A DNA stretch of 27,059 bases from a virus, in IMG/VR virus record IMGVR_UViG_3300047645_000003, positions 1-27,059 of that record. One strand, 5' to 3'. Both the position numbers and the translations under genes were made by a program. This document shows, in pieces, positions 20,725 through 27,059 of the stretch. Position 1 is the stretch's first letter; each line of letters begins with the position of its first letter. The notes under the pieces are model-generated. The model was not told the DNA's origin and did no database searches. It was given only the letters and a program-made list of their open reading frames with translations.

Positions 20725-23325
20725 ATGACTTTATCAACGGTACTGAAACAAAATCCAAGCGTTAGCGCGGTATTCCTCGCCAAGGTTACGGCGGGGAAGG
20801 TTGCGCCTTTTTGGGCGGCGTCTTCTGTAAGCTTTGACCCGTCAACTATCTCAGGTCTTACCTTTGATTTAAACGCTTCGACTCTTTCGCTTTCCGATGG
20901 TGCCCCAGTTTCGGTATGGCGTGAAAGTGTCCAGGGCTTTACCTTATCGCAGGGAAGCACAGACAAACAGCCAACCTTTAAAACTTCGGCTATTAACAGT
21001 AGGCCCGCCGTCCATTTCTTTGGAGGTGATAGCGGCACTACGCTTGTAGGAGATGTAAACCCCGCAGGAATCTTGTCGCCAAGTGCCGTCACTGTCTTTG
21101 TAGTCTATGAAAGAGACAACGTAACCCAAAACGCTTCCGTCTTTGGAAGTCAAAACCCCGATGATAATAACCGTTGGACTTTCCACGCTCCGTTTAGTGA
21201 TGGTTATTGGAAGTGGGATTATGGGGATGCTTATTATGGTACGGGAAGACTAGAAAAACTTGCCACAGGTTTTACCTCTGGGCAATTTAATATCGTTCGC
21301 CTTTCCAAGACTGGGACCGGAACAAATCAAACCGCCATTTATGTAAATGGGGCCTTATCCGCACAGGGAACAACTCCCGGTAGTTTTAACATGGTTACTA
21401 AGGGTACTTGGTATATCGGCAGCAACATAGGAGGGGCAGCCCTTCAAGGTGATATTTCACGCATCCTTATATTCAATCGGGCCTTAACGACCGCAGAAAT
21501 TACTTATATTGAGAATGGCCTTTCTGGTTTCTTTCAACTGCCTATAAATGGAACCATAAGCCCAGTTGTTACCGGCAATTGGGCAACACCTGAAAAGGAA
21601 AGGGTTACAGGTATCTATCTTGATGGCGTAGCGCTTCCAAGCAGTCAATGGACTTGGGATGGCACAAACGTTGCTCTTAATCTCAATGACGCAATCAATC
21701 CTAATGCCCATTTTGTAGAGAAGGAATTGACCTATTATTTCTCTTCTGACCCAAAGAACCTTGACGGCCACTATTGGGAGCCTCGTTTAACAGACATACC
21801 TAAGCTTTCCTTGCGTGTTGAAAAGGACTTTGGACAGGTTGCACAGATAGGAAGCGGTACCCTTTCCCTTTCCAATGCAGACGGTTTCTTTAACACCCTT
21901 CGGGCAAATGAATGGAACTTTGGGCGCGTGTATCTTTCAATGGGCGCAGACACACCGACCGCAATAATGCCCTACTCGGATTATCAGCCTATTGGATGTT
22001 GGGTTATTGATAGCTTCAACCTGGCTATGGATAAATTTGAACTCGCCCTAGTTGAAGTGAAGAGTCGGACACAAAAGAAAATCCCCTTCATTACTTTTGA
22101 TAAGGTGGCTTACCCACGTTTAGCCGATGGTGAAGAAGGGAACCCAATCCCAATTATTTACGGGACTAACTACGGGGTTAGAGCAATCCCAATTGATATT
22201 GACGCTTTTCGTTTTAAACTTTGCGGCCACAGTATCAGGGCTATTCTTGATGTTCGCATGTCCACAGATAGCGGATGGCAGAGCGTCACGGTTACGGACA
22301 TTGATAAGACAACCTCTGAATTTACGGTAGAGGGTTGGGACGGGTCTAGTAGTATCACGGTTGATATGGAAGGGAAGACGGATTCAAACGGTTATCTAAT
22401 TTCCAATCCCGCCGACATCATCCAAGACCTGCTTTCCTATATTGGAGAAACCGACCTTGACGCCGTTTCATTTGCAGATGCTAGGGCCTACTGGGATATC
22501 GGGTATATCCGGCCTGACACATTAAACAGAGTGGCTTCTATCAATCCTTCTATATATATAGGAGACTTGAAAGACTGTTTTGACGTATTGGGCAATATTT
22601 GCGGCCTTTCTGGGGCTTATCTCTATTCGGATGCCCTTGGACGTTTCAAATTAGTAGCTTTCAGGCCCAAACCTGGGGAATCCTTACCACGTTTAACAGA
22701 TGCCGACCTTTTAGAATGGAAGGAAAGCAACGAAGGGGAAACACCCTCTAAGTATGTTTTGGGTTATGCCTCTCGACTTAACGAAGATTGGAAACAATCA
22801 GTCACCGTAGAAAAGACCTCTAACCAATACCGCGACTCTCAGCCCGTGCCGGTACTCGAAGAAAAAGACGTAGACCTTGCCCTTACGGATGAGGTCACAG
22901 CCTGGGCAAATGAGCGCCTTTATTACAACCGCAGACCTACAAAGTCGGTTACTGCTACGGTTTCAAATATCGGGTTAACGTATGCCCCAGGCGATCAATT
23001 GCTTATTCAATCAGATGCCTTTAACGTAAATGATGTTTTTGAGGTTATAGCCTGGGAACCTCAGCCGGATAAAGGGACCGTCTCCTTATCCCTTGGCGAC
23101 CTTCACGGCGTTGGTGATACAGCGGCCTTCTATGTTGCCTCTTCGGGTTGTGTATTTCCTACCCGTTTAGGTGGGGCGTCGTGTTCAACGTGGGCGACCG
23201 CATGGACGAATACCCAAAAGACTTGGGCCCGTCAAAATGTCGGCTTCTATTCAGATGACAAGGGCTTTGCTACAACAAGCCCAACTAGCATATTGGACAA
23301 ATCAACAAGCGTTTATATGCGGTAA
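20725..23325 (+). CDS. Tail hub/tip protein with lectin-like insertion
   Basis: An 866-residue baseplate or tip protein. After a short N-terminus (~1-30), residues ~35-270 form a concanavalin A/LamG-like lectin domain (ISGLTFDLNASTLSLSDG ... NTAIYVNGALS-type strands ... DISRILIFNRALTTAEITYI). From ~275 the hub core follows: SLSNADGFFNTLRANEWNFG, NPIPIIYGTNYGVRAIPID, NICGLSGAYLYSDALGRFKL and YYNRRPTKSVTATVSNIGL with PGDQLLIQSD. The lectin probably contributes to host-surface binding. Confidence 0.75.
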   Translation: MTLSTVLKQNPSVSAVFLAKVTAGKVAPFWAASSVSFDPSTISGLTFDLNASTLSLSDGAPVSVWRESVQGFTLSQGSTDKQPTFKTSAINSRPAVHFFGGDSGTTLVGDVNPAGILSPSAVTVFVVYERDNVTQNASVFGSQNPDDNNRWTFHAPFSDGYWKWDYGDAYYGTGRLEKLATGFTSGQFNIVRLSKTGTGTNQTAIYVNGALSAQGTTPGSFNMVTKGTWYIGSNIGGAALQGDISRILIFNRALTTAEITYIENGLSGFFQLPINGTISPVVTGNWATPEKERVTGIYLDGVALPSSQWTWDGTNVALNLNDAINPNAHFVEKELTYYFSSDPKNLDGHYWEPRLTDIPKLSLRVEKDFGQVAQIGSGTLSLSNADGFFNTLRANEWNFGRVYLSMGADTPTAIMPYSDYQPIGCWVIDSFNLAMDKFELALVEVKSRTQKKIPFITFDKVAYPRLADGEEGNPIPIIYGTNYGVRAIPIDIDAFRFKLCGHSIRAILDVRMSTDSGWQSVTVTDIDKTTSEFTVEGWDGSSSITVDMEGKTDSNGYLISNPADIIQDLLSYIGETDLDAVSFADARAYWDIGYIRPDTLNRVASINPSIYIGDLKDCFDVLGNICGLSGAYLYSDALGRFKLVAFRPKPGESLPRLTDADLLEWKESNEGETPSKYVLGYASRLNEDWKQSVTVEKTSNQYRDSQPVPVLEEKDVDLALTDEVTAWANERLYYNRRPTKSVTATVSNIGLTYAPGDQLLIQSDAFNVNDVFEVIAWEPQPDKGTVSLSLGDLHGVGDTAAFYVASSGCVFPTRLGGASCSTWATAWTNTQKTWARQNVGFYSDDKGFATTSPTSILDKSTSVYMR

Positions 23326-23348
23326 AGATTTTATTAGAGGTAAAAATT

Positions 23349-24419
23349 ATGTCTGTTTCAATCACAAAGCCCCAAGTCGGTGAAGACCTTAAAGCCGCGA
23401 CCATTGGAGCGATTATTGACGAACTGGGAAGCATCGAAAGTGCAACCTCTACCGTAACGAATGGCGGTATCTCAAACGGAAGTTTTGAAACCGATTCAGA
23501 TGCAGACGGAACCCCAGACGGTTGGACCCTGGCCCTTTTAAACGGTGGCTCAGCCGGTCTAACAAGTACGGCGGCTAACGTTGCTAAAGGCGTTTCGGCT
23601 TGGTGGGCAACTACCCCAGGCGGAACAGGTAACGGTGGCGCAACCCTAACAAGCGCCTTGATACCTGTAAGCCCTGGCACCGTAAATTATTTAAAGTGGT
23701 TTGTTCGTTGTACTTCGGCAACTATGACCAATCAAGCCGAAGTCCTTTTCTACTCAGACCCTTCAACGTACATGAGCGCAACGACTATATGGACGGATGC
23801 GGCCACCAACCCAACAACCTGGACGGCCAAGAGTGGCGGCTTTGCAGTTATCACGGGTGCCAAGTATATAAAGATACGTTTAACGGGCGGCGTTATTGCG
23901 GGCGGTGCTGGTACTGCCTACTTTGATGACGTTCGATTCATTGAGCCACAAGATGACATCGTAGAAGTTATACGCTCTGCCTCTTCGGGCGGCGATGCTG
24001 GGCAAACACTTACGGCGGCAACTTGGAACACAAGAGCCCTTACAACTATTTCAGTAGCCAATAAATATGGCACCTTTACCCCTGCTACAGATACGAACCG
24101 CCTAACAATCAACTACCCTGGGCGTTACGAAATCAAAGCCTTTGCAAGCGCTTATAACTCTTCTGGTAGTGGGTCCATCTTTCAGAAAATCAGGGTTAGA
24201 AATATTACGGATTCAACAACCGCAATCTCTGGCTTTAATATTCTTGTTCCTAACACTAGCGAGATGACCGCGCACTGTTACGGGACAATCACTATCACGG
24301 CACCCAAAACGTTTGAACTACAACACTACTCTACGGTTGCTGTTATTGCGGGAATGACACTTTCTACCGGGGAAACCGAAGTATATGCAGGCTTATTCGT
24401 GAAACGTATAGGCGACTAA
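23349..24419 (+). CDS. Tail-associated protein with CBM-like and C1q-like domains
   Basis: A 356-residue protein. Residues ~38-200 resemble a carbohydrate-binding beta sandwich (ISNGSFETDSDADGTPDGWT, ending GTAYFDDVRFIEP). Residues ~215-356 have a C1q/TNF-like jelly-roll pattern (TWNTRALTTISVANKYGTF, INYPGRYEIKAFASAY, FELQHYSTV). Such proteins decorate phage tails and bind cell-surface sugars. AGAGGT precedes the ATG. It lies between hub and tail fibre. Confidence 0.65.
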   Translation: MSVSITKPQVGEDLKAATIGAIIDELGSIESATSTVTNGGISNGSFETDSDADGTPDGWTLALLNGGSAGLTSTAANVAKGVSAWWATTPGGTGNGGATLTSALIPVSPGTVNYLKWFVRCTSATMTNQAEVLFYSDPSTYMSATTIWTDAATNPTTWTAKSGGFAVITGAKYIKIRLTGGVIAGGAGTAYFDDVRFIEPQDDIVEVIRSASSGGDAGQTLTAATWNTRALTTISVANKYGTFTPATDTNRLTINYPGRYEIKAFASAYNSSGSGSIFQKIRVRNITDSTTAISGFNILVPNTSEMTAHCYGTITITAPKTFELQHYSTVAVIAGMTLSTGETEVYAGLFVKRIGD

Positions 24420-24433
24420 AAGAGGCGTTCAAT

Positions 24434-26458
24434 ATGTCTAATAAATATTATCAGGGTTCATTAAGGCCCGCGTCGAATAAAAGGAAATTGGGAACCGTTA
24501 CCGCTTCCGATATTACCCCTAGCGGTTTGCCGGTTGCCTCGTTATCAGAAGACGCACAAAACCGTATTCCTACCCAAGACGAAACAGACGCGCTTATCGG
24601 TTCTTCGGGAATCCCTGCAAGTGGAAACCCTTTTGTTACTTCTGAGGGGCTTGATGGGGCTCTTGCAGTTAAAACTACTGGCCCTGATTCCTCGACGGCC
24701 AACAATATAGCCACCTTTGCAGACACTACCGGAAAGCTCTTGAAGGATGGAACACAAGCAAACTGCCAAAACATTTCGGCTACTTCTCTCACCGCTTGGA
24801 AAGATGATACGGCGGGCTATCCCACAGACCCATTTACTAATTGCCTCGTTGACTTCCACTGGAACAGAGACGGCGGTTGGATATGGGGCTTAAATGGAGC
24901 GGAAGAGACGGGGAACAAAGGGACAAATATATATTATCCCAATCTAGCGGCAGTTATTCACGGCACAATGCTAATGCGCGGCCACCATATCTATGAACTG
25001 CCTTCAACAATTTCAGATAATAACGGGGCTGCTCTTTCCGTGGGTGCGGCTTCTAGTTCCTTCTTCCCGTTAAACATTGTAAAAGTGCTTTCCATAACAC
25101 TTGAAACCCCGCCATCTTCTCCCTCGGTTGGAGATGCTTATATTCCTCCCGTTGATGGAACCGCTACAGACGACTGGGAAAACAAAGAGGGTTATCTCTG
25201 TACCTGGAATGGGACGGTGTGGGTGTTCACTTGGCCTAATGTTCCTCCTGCAATGCTTCTTTATAACGGAAATCTTTATAGGTTTGGGATTGGGACTGGC
25301 GGCGCTCCGCTTTTAGTCGGGCCTAATGTTCTTGGCTCAAGTATTTCCGCAATAACAGAGTCCCAGGTGACAAACCTTGTTTCAGACTTGGCAGCTAAGG
25401 CCCTAGCTACTGACCTTACTACAGAGGCCTCAACACGTTCCACGGCAGATACGACTTTAACCACGTCGCTTAATTCACATACTTCCAACACCTCAAACCC
25501 ACACAGCACAACGGCTACACAGGTAGGACTAGGAAATTGCAATAACACCTCAGATGCTAATAAACCTGTTTCAACGGCCACGGCTACAGCTCTTGCATTA
25601 AAAGCACCTTTGGCGAGTCCAACATTTACCGGAACAGTAACAGCCCCAACCTTTAGCGGGGCTTTAAGTGGTAATGCTTCGACTGCTACCAAACTTGCTA
25701 CGGCTAGGACTCTTTCCCTTACAAGTGACGTAACGGGTAGCGCTTCTTTTGATGGTTCCGCAGATGCCGCAATCTCGGCCACGTTATCAACAACGGGCGT
25801 AACGGCTGGGACTTATCCAAAGGTTACAGTTGATGCAAAGGGAAGAGTAACAGGCGGAACTACTTTAAGCGCTTCTGATATTCCAGCAATAACAGCCTCG
25901 AAGGTAAGCGACTTTTCAAGTTCTGCAATATCGGCAACCTCTGGAACTTACGCACCTGTAGCCAATGGCGTAATTACAGGGGAAATCAAGATGTGGCCTA
26001 CCACTACTGCTCCTTCTGGGTATGGTCTTTGCGATGGAGGCACAGACAGCAGAACAGGGCAGGCGGCTTTGTTTGCCATTATTGGGACAACCTTTGGAGC
26101 AGGTGACGGCTCGACCACGTTTAACCGTCCAAACTTTAAGGGCAAAAATCCGATGGGCTATGACTCTACCCAAACGGAATTTAATGCACTTGGAAAGACG
26201 GGCGGGGAAAAGACCCACGTTCTTCTAACAACGGAAATGCCTAGTCACACGCACGGCATAACCGACCCCGGACATAAGCACACAGTAAATGCGGGTGCCA
26301 CTGTTTCAAATGGACTTGTTAACTCAGGAACGGTTAACCTCGGCGCGACCAATACCGGAACCGCTACTACTGGCATTACCATTAACTCAGCAGGTGGAGA
26401 CGTGGCGCACAATAACCTTTCTCCATATATGGCAATCAATTTTATTATCAAATATTAA
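24434..26458 (+). CDS. Tail fibre with phage collar domain
   Basis: A 674-residue receptor-binding fibre. The middle is made of fibre repeats (APLASPTFTGTVTAPTFSGA, TAGTYPKVTVDAKGRVTGGT), a hallmark of lambda-like side tail fibres. The C-terminus is a tail collar domain (GEIKMWPTTTAPSGYGLCDG...FNRPNFKGK) with the metal-binding HxH motif SHTHGITDPGHKHTV and ends YMAINFIIKY. AGAGGCG precedes the ATG. No separate fibre chaperone gene is seen. Confidence 0.9.
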   Translation: MSNKYYQGSLRPASNKRKLGTVTASDITPSGLPVASLSEDAQNRIPTQDETDALIGSSGIPASGNPFVTSEGLDGALAVKTTGPDSSTANNIATFADTTGKLLKDGTQANCQNISATSLTAWKDDTAGYPTDPFTNCLVDFHWNRDGGWIWGLNGAEETGNKGTNIYYPNLAAVIHGTMLMRGHHIYELPSTISDNNGAALSVGAASSSFFPLNIVKVLSITLETPPSSPSVGDAYIPPVDGTATDDWENKEGYLCTWNGTVWVFTWPNVPPAMLLYNGNLYRFGIGTGGAPLLVGPNVLGSSISAITESQVTNLVSDLAAKALATDLTTEASTRSTADTTLTTSLNSHTSNTSNPHSTTATQVGLGNCNNTSDANKPVSTATATALALKAPLASPTFTGTVTAPTFSGALSGNASTATKLATARTLSLTSDVTGSASFDGSADAAISATLSTTGVTAGTYPKVTVDAKGRVTGGTTLSASDIPAITASKVSDFSSSAISATSGTYAPVANGVITGEIKMWPTTTAPSGYGLCDGGTDSRTGQAALFAIIGTTFGAGDGSTTFNRPNFKGKNPMGYDSTQTEFNALGKTGGEKTHVLLTTEMPSHTHGITDPGHKHTVNAGATVSNGLVNSGTVNLGATNTGTATTGITINSAGGDVAHNNLSPYMAINFIIKY

Positions 26459-26472
26459 AGAGGGCTTTACCT

Positions 26473-26724
26473 ATGACAACAGAACAAAAGAACTTTATGG
26501 AGCGCAACGCAGGAATAACCGGGGCCGTCGGCGTTATCTTAATCATTGGCGCAATGGCGGGACTTTTTATCTTTCGCGGGGAAGCGTCGGCACAATTTGA
26601 GCGGATTGACTCGGTTAATACTACCCAGAGCCAGGAACTAGAAAAACAAAGCCAACGAATCGAACGGCTCGAAGCAATGAATAATAAGCTAGATCGAATC
26701 CTTCACGCAGTAGAGAAGAAATAA
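26473..26724 (+). CDS. Holin-like or XhlA-like membrane protein
   Basis: An 83-residue protein with one membrane span (about 15-35, GITGAVGVILIIGAMAGLFIF) and a C-terminal coiled coil (about 45-83, LEKQSQRIERLEAMNNKLDR). This plan matches hemolysin XhlA-like and holin-accessory proteins. It lies just before the endolysin in a lysis position. AGAGGG precedes the ATG. Confidence 0.65.
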   Translation: MTTEQKNFMERNAGITGAVGVILIIGAMAGLFIFRGEASAQFERIDSVNTTQSQELEKQSQRIERLEAMNNKLDRILHAVEKK

Positions 26725-26740
26725 TATTAGGCGGTGCTAT

Positions 26741-26974
26741 ATGGCAACGTTTGGGAATGTATCAAAAGAACGGCTTGCAGGTTGTGACTCTCGACTTGTT
26801 GAACTCATGGAAGAGGTCGTAAAGGGGATGGATATAACTATCCTTTGCGGCCAACGTGGGGAAGCCGAACAAAATGCAGCCTTTGCCGCTGGTAACTCAA
26901 AGCTTAAATATCCACAGAGCAAACACAATACGAACCGGAAATTTTCAAGCCCAATGAGACAGTCACCCATGTGA
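26741..26974 (+). pseudogene. Endolysin (L-Ala-D-Glu peptidase, M15/VanY type), truncated
   Basis: The gene starts well: AGGCGGT before ATG, then FGNVSKERLAGCDSRLVELM and MDITILCGQRGEAEQNAAFA, and the zinc-site start KYPQSKHN (S-x-H). The family then needs PSRAVDV-type catalytic sequence and a second metal histidine, but from about 26935 the frame reads NRKFSSPMRQSPM and stops. Only the first half of the domain (about 63 residues) is present, so this copy should be inactive. Unrelated DNA replaces the rest. Confidence 0.7.
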
Positions 26975-27038
26975 ATTTAGTATAACCTTTCCCGTCGGAC
27001 TGATTAGAAGCTCCTGTCCGGTTGGTTTGTTGATCCAT
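26904..27038 (-). CDS. Unclear ORF crossing the break
   Basis: On the minus strand an ATG at 27038, immediately after AAAGGAGGT (spacing too short to be ideal), opens a 44-codon frame (MDQQTNRTGASNQSDGKGYT, then KFTWVTVSLGLKIS). Polar N-terminus then hydrophobic residues look like the start of a small membrane protein. The last part crosses into the endolysin antisense, so the intact gene, if real, was cut at the same junction. It continues open to the window end. Confidence 0.25.
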   Translation of the reverse strand: MDQQTNRTGASNQSDGKGYTKFTWVTVSLGLKISGSYCVCSVDI

Positions 27039-27059
27039 ACCTCCTTTGGTAGGCAGAAC

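Noticed and set aside
26935-27059. Insertion-sequence end at the right edge
   Set aside because: TGAGACAGTCACCC looks like a possible terminal repeat, but no transposase frame or matching opposite end is in the window.

Overview
The window is the left and central part of an integrated tailed phage (a lambda-like siphovirus prophage), attached at a tandem pair of bacterial proline tRNA genes. The host cannot be named from this sequence. AGGAGG-type ribosome sites, a tRNA-Pro attachment site and lambda-type head genes point to an ordinary, probably Gram-negative, bacterium, but there is no taxonomic marker. The right prophage end and attR are not present. The last ~125 bases break off inside the endolysin gene and run into unrelated sequence.

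Layout. (1) 1-430: host edge with a duplicated ~75-base tRNA leader, a decayed tRNA remnant, tRNA-Pro(CGG) and tRNA-Pro(GGG). (2) 290-3180, leftward: tyrosine integrase, two small helix-turn-helix/excisionase-like genes, a zinc-finger-like gene and a small unknown gene, behind a good sigma70-type promoter at 3152-3180. (3) 3209-4765, leftward and GC-rich: a replication-initiator-like protein whose middle carries an origin-like array of repeats, preceded by a small zinc-ribbon gene that appears to be frameshifted at an A8 run. (4) 4766-4949: divergent control region with an 11-bp inverted repeat. (5) 4950-7607, rightward: a minimal sigma factor (region 2 only), a structured RNA stretch, and an accessory block of small coupled genes including micro-ORFs and a membrane-anchored unknown. 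(6) 7608-8035: largely non-coding, with a possible cos site. (7) 8036-15539: terminase small and large subunits, small membrane protein, gpW-like protein, portal, an inserted HNH endonuclease followed by a second copy of the portal tail, and a protease-major capsid fusion closed by a strong terminator. (8) 15568-26458: decoration protein, connectors, tail tube, tail chaperones with a probable +1/-2 frameshift, tape measure, distal tail, hub with a lectin-like insertion, a carbohydrate-binding-like fibre and a collar fibre. (9) 26473-26974: holin-like membrane protein and a truncated peptidase endolysin.

How it works together: the left block handles integration and excision. The initiator and its internal origin replicate the genome. 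The small sigma factor is placed to switch on the rightward genes. The terminase packages DNA into a head built from portal, protease-capsid and connectors, and the tail genes complete the particle. No CI-type repressor was recognised. The strongest items for follow-up are the origin-like array inside the initiator gene, the portal-tail duplication around the HNH gene, the sigma region-2 protein, the chain of coupled micro-ORFs, and the abrupt break in the endolysin.
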